Positions 10,692 to 25,600 are shown, counted from the stretch's first letter. The stretch: DNA of 64,000 nt from Marisa cornuarietis (GCA_004794655.1 SMMW01000023.1:124001-188000), one strand, 5' to 3'. Translations and numbers: made by a program. Notes: generated by a model from the sequence alone, not told the origin.

Positions 10692-13600
10692 GTGACATCT
10701 TCTTGCCTAGTCAATTCCTGAAAATCAGAAAATGAGCATCTGTTTTGGAATATTGTATGTGATATTATCTTGAACATTTTGTGTCATATTATCTTAAACA
10801 GAATCTCTAGATGGGACATTAAAGCATAACATTTTGGCTTTGGCTGAACCCTTGGACTTTTCATGTCCTTGAAACTAAAAGAAGAGAAAATGGCTGTTTG
10901 GTGTAGAAGACAGCTTTATGCTGGATTTATAAAAATTTTTCTCCTGTTTTAGATATCACGACTTCAAAAACACTAGTGTCTATGAAACGTAAGTGTGCTG
11001 CAGTTAAACTGTACAATATCTTTTGTCTGTTGATATGCTGTATAAATCGTATGCTATATTTTGTCTGTTGATATGCTATATAAACCGTATGTTATCTTTT
11101 GTCTGTTCATATGCTGTAGGAAAAAAGTCACAAGTCGTATCGGCCACTGTGTGTGCTGACATTCCGCTTCAACTACATGCTGAGTGAGCTGGAGCCCATG
11201 ACCTACCACCTGGTCAATGTTGTACTTCACATCATCGTCTGTATCTTGTTTATGAAGTGAGTTTCACCTGGTCATGTTGCCGGCCTTAGTTTGTCATTTA
11301 CCTGGTCATCATTCTGTTTCATATTTTCTTTTATTTAAATCTTTTCATCAACCAAGTGCAGACTAATCTTTTATTAGTAAGTATCCTGACAGAGATAGCA
11401 CTAGGGGGATGCGGGGCCTAAGGCAAATAGAAATGCGGGGCCTTTGAAAGCCAGCACAACATACTTAAAAAGTGCTGGATGTCTTTTGATTAATGAATGA
11501 TGAACATTGGTTTTCGAGGGAGGCACAACCCTGCCCTTGAAAGCCATTTCGCCACTGCAATTCTTCAGTACAAAGGATTAGGATGCCAGGTTTGACAGCT
11601 TTCTGATAAGAGGACAAAATGGTAGCAAATGTGGCTCACACTCCGCTGAAAAGGAAAAGGACATGCATTTTTAGAATTTCAAGCAAATTATGGACTGTCT
11701 CATCCCAGTGATGCACTGGTTAGCGCGGGACCCCATCAGGTGCAGGGCCTTAAGCGGTCACCCCAGCTCACACCCTCTAGCACTGGCTCTAATCCTGAGA
11801 ACCAACTGAACTGTATTGTTTATTAGCAGGAGAACCATTTTTTCACTAGGTGAAACCCCTGTTCTTTTGTTGTCTGCACTAGATAATCATCTGACATATT
11901 ATTAATGCATAAACCTTCACTTTTGTTTGTTCATTTGGACATTCCTTCTCAGGTGAACAGTTGAGTTTATGATAAAGTGCTGGCCTGTAAAACATCTGCT
12001 CCAGTGTTATTTTCTGATTCAAAGTGTTAGAATCATTTGTTTTACAGGTAACAGGGGTAGTGGTTTTTATTTCTATGTTAATTTTTGACTGTTGCAGAGT
12101 GTGCAATATGTTTGTCAAGGAGAGAACCAGTTTTCTTGCAGCCATGTTATTTGCTGTCCACCCAGTTCATACAGAAGCTGTGAGTGCTCTCCTTTTTCTA
12201 ACCTGGACTGTGCTGGGGTGGCTTTGCCACCCTTTCCCTGTCATGTTTTAGAGATGCACTTCACTGATCTCCATGATCTGTCATGTTTTAGAAATGCACT
12301 TGACTCCAATTTTTTTTCAGTTTTAAACAGTCTTGTCCTTTCCCTGACCTCCATGACCTGCATGATTAGCCATTGGGCAGCAGAGTGGTGGTCTGTTGAC
12401 TCCAACATTAAAATCGGGTTTATATCTGAGGAGTGCAACCAGTAAATGTGACCCCAGAGCACGAAGTAAATGACAAACATGTTAGCAGGCATATTGCTAA
12501 ATAACTGTCTGTGTTGTTGAATGTTGCTTGTTTTGAACTTTTAATCCTGTGCATTATAATATTGTGTGTTGATGGGGTAAGAGGGATGAAATAGTAGCAT
12601 CAGCCTGTCCCTGGCTTGTATTTCTGTTATGACAAAGAACTGAGGAAGTAGACAGACTACCATCTGTTACTGTCATTTGTTTTACAGGTAACTGGGGTAG
12701 TAGGCAGAGCAGAGTGCTTGTCTTCCATCTTCTTCTTGGCAGCCTTTCTGATGTATTCCAAATGCACGGGATACAGATCTCCTATTGGTATTTCTTTTAA
12801 AGGACTTGCAGGCTGCAATTTTTTAATACTGATAATACTAATGCTACATCATTCCACATGCCATTCACCTGATCAGTTCTAATGACCGTGAATTTGTACT
12901 AACCTAAGGTGACCTAAAGTGTGTGTGTGTGTGTGTGCACGCGTGCGCGCGAGAGAGAAAAAATTATTTCAACATGTATACATTATCTCCTTTTATATCA
13001 TGTATATGTCTGTATTATCTCCTTTATATCATGCACGTATTACTGCTAGTATGAGCACTATTTGGAATTACCCTTGTGGATAAATAAAGGGGTATTGTAT
13101 TGTATGAAACTTGAATAGTGCACTTATCCTTTGTAAAGTGAACTGTAAAACCAAAGAGGATACCAAGAGCAACCACTTAGGCAGGAAAGTGAAGATGTGC
13201 TGACCCGTATGTGACCGTGACCACGCCCCTTCTTACAAGTATTGGTGTTCGCTCAAGGAGGCTGGTGGTACATGGTGCGCTGCACTGAGTTGTCAAAACT
13301 CTCCAACTAAAAGTTTTTGATTGTTCTCTTTTCTGAAAGATGAAGAGATGTGAGTTAACAGCATTTCCTTTCTTTAGTAGATTTAACAAGTCGCATTTAT
13401 CTTTGGTTTTGCCACATCTACTGCTGCTTAGTAGTTTCACTAGTCTTGTGTTGTCATTTCAATAGATATAAGAAGTGGGTGCAGAAGTGCCGGCTGATCT
13501 GATGTGCAGCTTGAACCATCTTTGATGTACCGAAACTTTGTCATGGGTGTCGACACTTAAAACCAATTCATCTAGTATGATTGGATGGAAAATTGTTATA

Positions 13601-16600
13601 CAAAGCCTGTTTCAACTCTGAGACGATCTTCGCAAAATGAATGAGGTTAAATTCTTCCACAATAGGAGACTAAACTAAAACTGTGTAGAAAACCTCTTTT
13701 CTCTAACACGAGGATAAGGACATGGAGATAATCCAAGTCTCCAGCAATTTCGGTTCTTTCTGTGCCAGGTAATGGTGGTTGGTCTCATCAGGCGGTGAAA
13801 AAAGCAGCTGTATCGAAGATGGAGATGACTTTCTCTTGATGCTGAGCAACATCAGTACTCAGTGCACTTCAGCGATTTGTGATGCAAGATATGAGCTAAG
13901 CAAAAGATGTGATATCTCCTAGTATGCTTTTTTTAACTCTGCCGAGGAGCTGTCGATTACTGAGGACAATATTTCAACTTACCTTGCTGGTTATATGACT
14001 TACGTCACCAAAAGGTACGAAGGAAAGTGTGTCCTGAATGTAAAGAATCATTACTGGAAAGCAAGAAGGAACGGTAAGAGAGACCCTGTTGTCAATTAAG
14101 CAGGTACCTCATACTAACTATGGGCTAGTAGTCCCAACATCTGAGCCGGCAACATTGGTGGAGGAACTTGAAATTATATTCAGAAAATCTAAATAGCTCC
14201 TCCACAGGGACTGAGCGAGAGCTCAATTTCTGGAACATTTTGAACAGAAATCGAGTTCGCTCATATGTCCCACCATCAAATGCAAACCAGGCAGTCCTGT
14301 TGCTCAGTTGTTTTTAAAAATATGGCTGCACTTTGCATTTTGCACTGAAAGAAAACAATAGACAGTTTTCTGCAGCGTCCACAAGGAAAAATAGAAAAAT
14401 ATTAAAACTGAAACATCTGTAAATATTCGTGTACATATTTTATATTTTTGCAAAGGCACTGGGTGTAAAGAGGATTTAGATATGTAACAACCATAATCTC
14501 TTTGTGTGAAAAACAATCTGTCCAGTTGCAAAACCAATGCTAATGTAGACTTGAAATGTTTCTTCTATTTTGTAAATTATAGAAGTTGCCCCTTTGAAAT
14601 ATGTTTTGAAGCTCTATTTCCAAAAAGTATAAAAGTGTGCGTGCCTGTGTGTGTGTTGCCAGTACACAATGGTCGAGGCTAGCGATGTTTACTGTCCTAA
14701 AGGGCGAGTGGCCGTCTCCGCTGTGACCGCCACCTGCCTTCAAGCTCTCTTTATAACAATGGTGGCTCTTGGTATCCTCTTTGGTAAAACAGTTCAGGGT
14801 ACTGACCACATTTTGGGAGGGAGAAGGGGGGTCAGATTACTGGGCACAATGCCAACATGTATTTTTGTAATTACCACAATGTTAGTATTGTTGTAACTGC
14901 AATAAAGTCAGTATGGCTGTAACTGCCACAATGTCACAGTTGCTGTAGCTGTCACTCTCTTGATTCCATTCTTTCTGTTCCTTGTATTTGGCAGCATGGC
15001 GACCCCTGATTACGACGGTGATTCTGGTGACTGTGGCAGTGATATGCAAGGAACAGGGCATTACGGTGATAGGTGTGTGCTGTGTGTATGAAGTCTTTGT
15101 GGCCCAGAGAGTAAGTAACACCGGTTCTCATTTGTCTTCCACCCTTTGCCTGATCTGTTGTTCTCTTTGTGTGTGTGTGTGTGTGTGTGTGTTGAGTGTT
15201 TCTTTGTTGTGTCAGAGTCTCAGAAAGTGAGTACATATATACTAGTGTCTCCATCAGTGCCCAGGTGTGAATACAGATTGTAAGTGAGGCCTGATGTACA
15301 TTGTCTTGTATTCACACTGCTTGAAAGGGTATAAGTTGTTGCAAATATATTGTACTGCTTTGAGTGTCTCACAAGCCTGTTAATTACCATATTGATATGC
15401 CACTCTGTTGGAGTTGATGTGGGTGTCTCACATACCTGTTAATTAATATCTAGACACATCACTGGTTGTCTGACATACCTACTAATTACTGTCTGACAGG
15501 CCACTATGTCAGAGTTGCTGTGGATGTTAACCAGCGTGATTCAAGGAAAGCCCAAGCTGGCTGGTTGGCTGCAGACGTCAGTCATGCGAGCTGGGTTCCT
15601 AGTTTTTTCCACACTCTTCTTGCTCTTTGCTCGCATCAAGGTCATGGGAGCCCAGCTTCCAGTCTTTACAAAGTGAGTGTGAGCACTAATCCCATGTGTT
15701 TGACATCCTTTGTATTTCTATTCATCCTTTTTATTTGTATAAATAATAATAATAATAAAGTTGATTTGTATAGCGCTTTTTCCCCACCATTAAAGGCAGG
15801 CTCAAAGCACTTTACTACAACGAAAAACGCACGAACATGATAACAATGGATGCTGGTCTCAAAAACAGTAACTTTCAGTGTTCTCATCATTATTTATGCT
15901 CAGCACTGGACTTTCCTTTGAAGCTGATCTTCACAAAGCAAGGATTGATATATGCCATGTCTTGAATTTCAAGTGTAGGTCAGGAAAAAGAAAGTTTCAT
16001 TACAGTACCGAATTTGAAATTTTAGGGCAACACAGTTGAGAACAGAACACAATCCTGGCACTGTAAAAGTGAAGGCGACAGCAGTCCAGTTACATGCATG
16101 GAGCAAGATGCAGCATGACACAAATGCATCTCTCACCAGACAACATTGCTGAAGTGCATAGATCCAAAATCAAATCTACAGAACATGTGGCAAAGTACAT
16201 GGTTTGCAAAATCAAAATTGGAAAACGGTATGGTCCACAATGCCAGAACAGTTACAAGTGTCAGTGAGGGAGGCGCAGAATCCTGTACACTCAAAAATCA
16301 AAGCAAGATGGCAAAATGAAGAACAGGAGACAGAAGCCATTAGTGGAAGATGTCAGGTGTAAGAAATGACGCAGCACAAGCACTGAAGAACAATCGATAA
16401 CAGAGTCAAACTGTGTAACAAACGTCTCAGATGAGTAGAAGAAACAAAACTCAACGTACACCCATGGACAAGACAAAGTGACAGAGAGCTCGTCACCTCC
16501 CAGCCAGTTAGGCAAAGGGATATCACTCTAATCACTTATTTATATATATATATATGACAGTCAAATGAAACATAGCGGACCCGGGCTCGTATTTGCCTAG

Positions 16601-19600
16601 CATCTGCTATGTTTCACTTCATTTGACTGCCTCTTATACATCCTTTATGTTTGTATACATCATTTATGTTTGTATACATCATTTATGTATACATTCTTTG
16701 TATATTTTTGGACATCTTTCATGATTGTATGTATTTGGCAACTGAGTGCACTCTTCTCTCACCTGTTCTCTTAATAAAAACTTGCATCCATAACTTTTCT
16801 CCCCCCGATGTCTTCAGGTTTGACAATCCAGCTTCAGTGTCGCCTTCTCCAGCAAGACAACTGACATTCAATTATCTCCTTCCCGTCAACGCCTGGCTGC
16901 TGCTGAATCCCAGTGGTCTCTGCTGTGACTGGACCATGGGCACCATTCCAGTCATTACCTCCCTTGTGGACCTGCGCAACCTTGGAACACTAGCCTTCTA
17001 TCTGGTCCTTGGAAGTTTTACTGTTTATGCTTTGTTTGAGCAGACAAGGCGTTCTCGAGCAATTATCATGGTAATTCCTGTCAAGTAGATCATTTTTCAG
17101 CCTCTCAGCCTTTTGGCCTATTCTAAAGAGGTGTTTAACTCAATCCCAGCAAGTAGTAACGGGTCAATATGGCAGCTCGCTTTTACTCTCAGCTACGCTT
17201 CGTAACGCCGGTTACTACGCGCTCACAAGTAGAGCAGCATCATACAAAACATTGTGCGTAAATGAATAAATACATAAGGGAGGAAACTACTAGAACCTTT
17301 AGAAAGTGGTCAACTATCAATTATTTCCCTTTAACAGCTGAAAAAGTCAACCAGTCAGGTTTTTTGTTTAGTTTAAAGTAGGGAATGGGCTCAGGTTGAT
17401 CAAGCGCCATTTTGTAACTAGTGTTGGCTACTCAATTCAACATGGATTTGTACTCCAAAAACCGAAAATGAGAAGAAAAAACTAAGTAATATTTAAATTC
17501 TAATGTATATTCTAATAAAATATATGTTTGTTTGGTGCTTTATGTTTGTATATGTCATTTAAATAACCTTTTCAAAATTCCATTACATGGGTGATTTACC
17601 TACGCACAAAGGTGATGCTCCCTGTCTTAGCCTTAGACAAAGAGTCAAAGTTAACTGATAGATTTTAAGAGCTCACAATTGTTTGTATGCTTTAGGGGTG
17701 ACATAAGATGACAATTTTGCTAACGTTTTGCATTTGCAGACTAGCTGAACAAACAATTCTGTCCCTTTGCTTGTGCACATTCACTGCCTACTGCATTGAT
17801 TGCCATATCTTTCTAGAGCATTTGTCCACCCCACATGTACTATGAATGAGCTGCTGTTTCCTGTGTCTGGTGTTTGCTGCCTCATGTACTGTACACATGT
17901 ACTGAACTCTGCCTCATTTTGTCTTGTCTGTTTATACTGATTGCTGTCCTTCATCAGTTTTGACTTTCCACTTTCATGATATACTGTTCATTTTGCACTG
18001 TGTTTACGGTTCATAAATATTGTTTGCATATGTTGTTCACATGTACTATTCACTGTTTCAGAGCCTGTCTTTCTTGGTGCTTCCGTTCATTCCAGCTTCC
18101 AACCTCTTCTTTCCTGTGGGCTTTGTTGTGGCCGAGCGAATTCTTTATGCACCAAGCCTGGGGTTCTGTCTTCTGGTGGCCCTTGGCTTTCATATCATCA
18201 TAGAGAAGAGAAAGTGAGATGTAGACTTTGTGTAGTTGACTGGTTGCAGTGACAGCTGATCATATATCATTAGGTCAGGTGGTGTCAGATGGTCAATTAG
18301 CCTCATATAAATGAGCCTCATAGACAAATCTTGCTTTTGACAGTGAGGATCGATGTATTACATTTCTATCAAACATGTATATGCATGAAAACACACACAC
18401 ACACATGCATTCATGTACACAAGGCAAGACAGGGAATTTGTAATTTATATAATTGAATTCATATGATGTATTGGGTCTTGGTAGGTATCTGTGAGGCTTG
18501 AGGAAAATACTAATGATGATGTTATATCTAGATGTCTGTGAGGCTCAATAAAGATGCTAATGATGGTGATGTCGTGTCTAGGTGCCTACAAGGTCTGATG
18601 TACCTGCTGATGACAGTGCTGTTGTTGTGCCACAGTGCCAAGACCTTTGTAAGGAATTACGATTGGTGAGTGAGCCATGCTTACATCTTATTTCTAAGAA
18701 AATCCCTCGGGCTTCAGTGGTTTTCTTTGTTGACAGTATCTCCTCTACAGTGGACAACGCTCATAGGTATTGCTTGTCTGGTTAATGACAAGAAAGGACA
18801 GTGAGAAACTGAGCATGTCTCACAGACTTGTCCTTCTTAATGGCTAGAGACTACAGCAAGACATTATGACAAAGTCTCACTCTGAATTGTCTTTCCACAT
18901 GTTAGACAGCACTCAGCACATTTAGCAGGCCAGTAAGCCAGGCTAAACAGATTTTGTACAAGTAGGAAATGATAACAAGGGCATGTGATTGTGTTTGCTA
19001 GCAAGCTTTTCATAATTAGTCCATCATATACAGTGTTGTATCTGGTCATATCTGACTCATTTACTATCGTTCATTTTGTTACAAACTCATTCTATTATCT
19101 TGTCACAAACTTATTCTATTATCTTGTCACAAACTGATTCTCAGTCTTAAAGTCATTTGCATAGCAGCACCATCACTTTGAGGGACTCAGCGATTATAAA
19201 TATGCATTTGCTTACAATCCAGGAAATAAATTGACGGTAAAAACATCTTTAAATTGACGGTAAAAACATCTTTTGACATTGTATGTAAACAATGTGTTCA
19301 TGGCGATGGCTACTTTTTCAGGATGTCGGAGTACTCTTTGTTCCGGTCAGCCCTGAAGGTGAACCAGGACAATGCCAAGCTCTGGAACAATGTGGGCCAT
19401 GCCCTGGAGAAGGTGGAGAAGTACCAGGAGGCACTGGACTACTTTGAGAAGGCAGCAAGGTACATGGGCAGAAAGCACTTATACAAATTGTCTTTTTGAA
19501 AGCAGAGGATTTTACAAAAAAGCTGGAGGAAACTTGTACATTGTTCGCTGTGATTTATTAGTGCTTGTGTTCTGGCAACTTCTTAAAAACCGGACAACTA

Positions 19601-22600
19601 TGTTGTTTTCACTTTGTCTCTTGTGACAACTCCTTGATTCCATTTGTACTTGTGACAACTCTTTGTTGCTATTTGTACTTGTGACAACTCTTTGTTGCTG
19701 TTTGTACTTGTGACAACTCTTTGTTGCTATTTGTACTTGTGACAACTCTTTGTTGCTGTTTGTACTTGTGACAACTCTTTGTTGTTGTTTGTACTTGTGA
19801 CAACTCTTTGTTGCTGTTTGTACTTGTGACAACTCTGTTGCTGTTTGTACTTGTGACAACTCTTTGTTGCTGTTTGTACTTGTGACAACTCTTTGTTGTT
19901 GTTTGTACTTGTGACAACTCTTTGTTGCTGTTTGTGCTTGTGGCAACTCTTTGCTGCTGTTTGTGCTTGTGACAACTCTTTGTTGCTGTTTGTACTTCAA
20001 ACCTGTTGCTATTTGTACTTGTGACAACTCTTTGTTGTTGTTTGTACTTGTGACAACTCTTTGTTGTTGTTTGTACTTGTGACAACTCTTTGTTGCTGTT
20101 TATACTTCAAACCTGTTGCTATTTGTACTTGTGACAACTCTTTGTTGTTGTTTGTACTTGTGACAACTCTTTGTTGCTGTTTGTACTTGTGACAACTCTT
20201 TGTTGCTGTTTGTACTTGTGACAACTCTGTTGCTGTTTGTACTTGTGACAACTCTTTGTTGTTGTTTGTACTTGTGACAACTCTTTGTTGCTGTTTGTAC
20301 TTGTGACAACTCTTTGTTGCTGTTTGTACTTGTGACAACTCTGTTGCTGTTTGTACTTGTGACAACTCTTTGTTGTTGTTTGTACTTGTGACAACTCTTT
20401 GTTGCTGTTTGTACTTGTGACAACTCTTTGTTGCTATTTGTACTTGTGACAACTCTTTGTTGCTTTTTGTGCTTGTGACAACTCTTTGTTGCTGTTTGTA
20501 CTTGTGACAACTCTTTGTTGCTATTTGTGCTTGTGACAACTCTTTGTTGCTGTTTGTACTTGTGACAACTCTTTGTTGCTATTTGTGCTTGTGACAACTC
20601 TTTGTTGCTGTTTGTACTTGTGACAACTCTTTGTTGCTATTTGTGCTTGTGACAACTCTTTGTTTCTATTTGGGCTTGTGACAACTCTGCGTTGCTGTTT
20701 GTACTTGTGACAACTCTTTGTTGCTATTTTTACCTGTGAAAACTCTGTTACTATTTTTACTTGTGATAAATCCTTGTTTCTCTTTGTACTTGTGGTAACT
20801 CCTTGTTGCTATTTGTAATTGTGAAGTGTGCAGCCTGATGACATTGGTGCTCACATCAACGTTGGAAGAACTTACAACAACCTCAACCTCAGTCAACCAG
20901 CTGAGGCAGCATATCGCAGAGCCATCAGTCTCTTTCCTCCGATCATAAAAGGTCAGCCTTCTTTTTTTTAGTTTATTGTAGCTATGTATTTTTATCTCTC
21001 CTTTTCAATCATCTATGACTTTGACCCCTCCAGCTATTTATTTTTAGTTCCATTAGTTCACATTTCTTAGCCTTGTCAGTTCTTGGTGGTAACAACCTTT
21101 AGTGATCTAAGGTGATTACATCCTTCCATTTGTTTGTTGAATGTTGATTATGGTGTGTATATATATATATATATATATAGTTATATCATATATAGATATA
21201 TGTGTGCGTATATAGTTATATAATGTTACATTTAGTCCCAAAACAATAGTTATTTTTGTTTTTTTTTAAGCCATAAAGAAATGTGTAAAACCCTTAAATT
21301 TAAGAATTTCTTTTTTAGGTCGAAGTTACACTGCCCGGGTTGCACCCAACCACCTGAATGCTTATTTGAACCTGGCCAACCTTGTGTCGAAAGATCCTCG
21401 CCGCTTGGAGGAAGCCAGGAATGTGAGACTACTTACAAATATGAACAAATGTTTTTATGGGATAAAATTGATGCTTTAAGAGACTTCATGTAACACTTAT
21501 TTACACACCTGCTAAGCTGTTATAAAAAGTAGGTGGCTAAAAGACCATAAAAAAAGCTTTGTCTACACCCAGACGCCTGGCATTGCCTCAGCTAGTCGAC
21601 TCACTTCTTACACCATCTTGAGTACAGGACGGACAAAAGTCGCAGCAGGCAAATATTTTGTAAAGGGCTAGGGGAAAGAATAAAGGCTGAAGAAGTATGG
21701 ACAACATGACGGGGTTTTTTTTTTTTTTTTTACATCTTTTATTATTTACAGTACCTTTCTTTATGTTAATTACTTATAATCAGGACCAGTTCCTTTTGCA
21801 GCAGAATGACTTGACTGATATGTATCTTAAGACCTTAAAGGCTGAAGCTCTACCCCAGAGCAGGAAAACATGGTTTGACCTGGGGAGGGAGGTGAGGATA
21901 CTTGACAGGCCAGATTGAAGCAAATAGCAAAGCAGTTAGGGTAACTGACATCGAGTGTGCTCCTCACCATCTTCCCCATGATTGAACCTTAAGGTAGAAG
22001 TCCAGCCTTTAGTGTCTGTCGCTAATCTAAGCAGTATTAGGTATGTGTGATGGTTGGAGACTCATAGTTAAAACCTTAACTACACTCTTGACTACTCTGC
22101 CATCCACGCTGACATAACCTGTGCTTGATGCACTTTCACTAAACTGCTAAATAAGAACTTCACATTGACTCGAGCCCCCAGTGGACACCCCTAATAAACA
22201 AACAATGCAATTTAGGGAAACACGTTAATTATTAATAATAAAGAATGTCAAGAATTACATCAATCATTAACACAAACAATATAAGAAAATGTAAATATGA
22301 AAGCAAATTCCTTATCTTAGCTAATCATCTAGGGTGTCCCGTTAATTCTATCTTCCTACTGCTAATCCAGATAACTAGTGAGTCATAGTAACGCTATCAT
22401 TAACTATGCACACATCATACTCCTCTCTCGCTCACGTATACATTTGCCCGCTCCATACATTACACATTCATATGCCACTTAGCCTTGTCGTGGCCACGTG
22501 GAATAGAATGGTCTCTGATGTCTCACAAGCGTCCTTCATTGGTTTGAACAATTGTCTTTGCTACATGGAGGGCCCTCCCGGTGCAATGCAGAAGAGATGG

Positions 22601-25600
22601 TGATCGACTGGCCGTTGTCTTCCTTGTCTCGGGCTGCTCTCCCTGGCAACACGACGCAGAAGAGATGATGGCCGACTGGCAGTTGTCTTCCCTGTCTGGA
22701 ATCTCGCACCAAAGTACAACGTGCTTGTAAGGAGTTAGGATGAGCGCTCATGCGTACCGTCCCCTTGCACTGGTGTGCACTCCCTTCTCTGTCCCCAGCA
22801 GGCCTGACGCTACCACAGATGAGAACCAGCGCCTAACTTTGTGACCAGAGTAACGTATCCTGCTGCCGTCTTGCAGAGATAGAGGTCACTTTTCTTGGCA
22901 CTCTGTTTTAAGAGTGGGCTGCATGCCTCTTGGCAAGTCCCTATACCACGTCTCTGGCCTGGTGGTAGTAGACAGGTGATAGCTGACTTAGCTTTTGATG
23001 CCAAAAGACTTGAGTTTTCAAAGTCTCTCTCTCTCTCGCCCTGATGCGTATTCTTCAAGAATTTGGTGGCGAAGCCCCGATTCTGGGTCCAACACAATGT
23101 TAAGTTGCCGGTTTCAACTATAACCTGGCACATGATTGGTCAGTCACACTCACACCCATGCTCATTGTTCCTCCATCTACAAAGGTACAGCCGATCACGC
23201 CTCACCGCTAGCACGAGACGAGTCCCCTGCCCAGCCTCAGGCATTCATCCCCTCTCTGAACTGACCAGTGTCGGATTTCTTCTTCCTCTGAACTGACCTG
23301 CCTCCGCCTATACTAAAGAGTTTTATTACCGAACCAGGAGCTATCGCTATACGCCCCTTGTTTCATGCCCATCTTCCCGTTCCCACGTTCTTTTGTGACA
23401 GTGTCTATGGTGATGCACTGATAGAATGAGACCATTCATTTACAAACCAGTGATAACGCTTTTTTTTCTAATTCTGGACAGCTACTGCAGCAAGCTATTT
23501 CCATGAGAACAGACTTCATAGAGGCATATATCAACTTGGGGGACATCTTTGTAAAACTGGGCAGGTAGGTGTATATAGGCTTACATCAATTTGAGAGACA
23601 GACATCTTTGTGAAACTGGGTAGACAGGACTGTAGTAACACCTGATAACAAATTCTTATTAGGCTACTCTTCAGCTTAAGAGATTTCTTTATTTTCATGG
23701 ACATGTAAGATTGGATGAACTTGATGTATCCTTGTAAATCCATTTTTCAGCCTAGAAAATAGTTCATCAGTGTGAGTAGGAGAATCATAACAGTATAAAC
23801 GAATAAGCAAAATATTATTAGCCATTACCTATCTAAAATATGGGAAAATTCCTGTATTTAAAGGCGATGTTTATATGGAAGAATTTAAACCTTGACTTAC
23901 CTTTTCAGAATATCTGATGCACAACAGACCTATGAAGATGCCATCCGCATAGAACCTAGAAACGCCGATCTTCATTTCAATGTGAGCTCTCTTGTCGTGT
24001 GTCATACTTGTATTATTCCTACAGTTTTCATTGTGAGTTTTCTTGTCATTTGGCAAATTCAGCTGTATTATTTCTACAGTTTGTTAAGGAGAGACTGCAG
24101 TTCTTTGTACACGGCTTCACTTATCATATTCTATTATCAGTCTTTATGACAAATGACTATATGTTCCGACTGTAATGTAGTCCTTGAATTATATCTCTAA
24201 TAATAATAATAAATATTTTTATAGTGCATACTCACACTCGTAAAGAGTATGCTCTTAGCGCTTGAGACACGAACGAGACACGGACAACATACAAAGGGAA
24301 CGGAAGGATGAATGACAGTATTGATGACTAATAAAAGACAAATATAGAAAACACAGAAGAGGAATCAGGTTGCAAGAACTAAGAATATCATGATTTAGCA
24401 GAGGAAGATGAGTAGGGAAGTAGCAATAAACAGAAAGAGGAGAGGGGGTTAAAAAGGAGTTACATTGTGTGGACTGTTGTTAGGAGTAATGCTCAAGGAA
24501 GAGGTGTGTCTCGTGCACATTTAAAAGATTCAGTGAAGGGAAGGTGGCAGATATGGAAAGGGATAGAGGTCCATTGTTTTGCTCCACAGTAACTAAAAAT
24601 TCTTTGACATTATGTTGTTGTTCTAGTGACAGGAATAGTTAGGATACGGTCATCAGATGAAGAACATAGTTGTCTGGCTGGGATGTAGGGAAAGAGAAGC
24701 TCAGAGAAATAGGGCAGGAACCTGTAAAGAAATGAAAACACAGCACAGACAGTTTGTACTGGATGCGAGAACGGATGGGTAGCCAGTGCAAAAAACAAAG
24801 GAGAGGAGTGACATGGTCCCGTTTCCTAGCTCTAAGCGAATCCCAGACACTTAATCTCTGACACTTAATCCCCTAGACATTTAATCCCCAGACACTTAAT
24901 CCCCGGACACTTCATCCTCAAAATGAAATTTCAACTCAAGAAATTATGAAGTGAATGAAAAAATTTAATTTAATTATGAAGTGAATGAAAAATATAATTC
25001 AAATTCAAATAATTTTTTTCCTGTAAACATCAAAATAAGTTTGACAATTAAAATAATACTTAACTTCAACATTTATAACATTGGGGACATTTTTGAGGAT
25101 TAAGTGTCTGGGGATTAAGTGTCTGGGGATTAAGTGTCGGGGATTAAGTGTCCGGTCACCCTCTAAGCACCAGACGTGCAGCGGAGTTCTGTACTTTATT
25201 TGTGTTGAGATAAATCAGTCAGTATTCCTGCAGAGATAATTGTTTATTTTTTTTTATCTTCCGCCTTTTAAAATTGCTGTTGCTATGTAGGTACCAGGGA
25301 GATGATAACTGTATTTATTGTTCAATAGTAATGATTTTTGTTTGATGTCCATTGATGTAACCGGTGATTAACCGGTGTAGTATCCATATCTCAGTAATAT
25401 ACAGTGTCTTATGTTGCAGCTTGGAGTCGTACATTTAGAACAAAAACACATGGCAGAAGCACGGAGAGCTTTTGAGAATGCTCTGAAAATAGACCCTGAT
25501 CATGTGGTGAGTAGTGTGTAGTGTGTGTGACGAACTGTGCCAGGCCTTTTAATGTCACTTTCTTCCCATTATTTCATCTTTATTTCATTATTTCATTTTC

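Noticed and set aside
15466..15840. 124-residue open frame over TMTC3 exon 6
   Set aside because: Wrong frame; the true frame of 15500-15672 encodes the expected TMTC3 segment.
19512..20597. Minus-strand QQQR-rich proteins
   Set aside because: Translations of the 29-bp minisatellite inside a TMTC3 intron.
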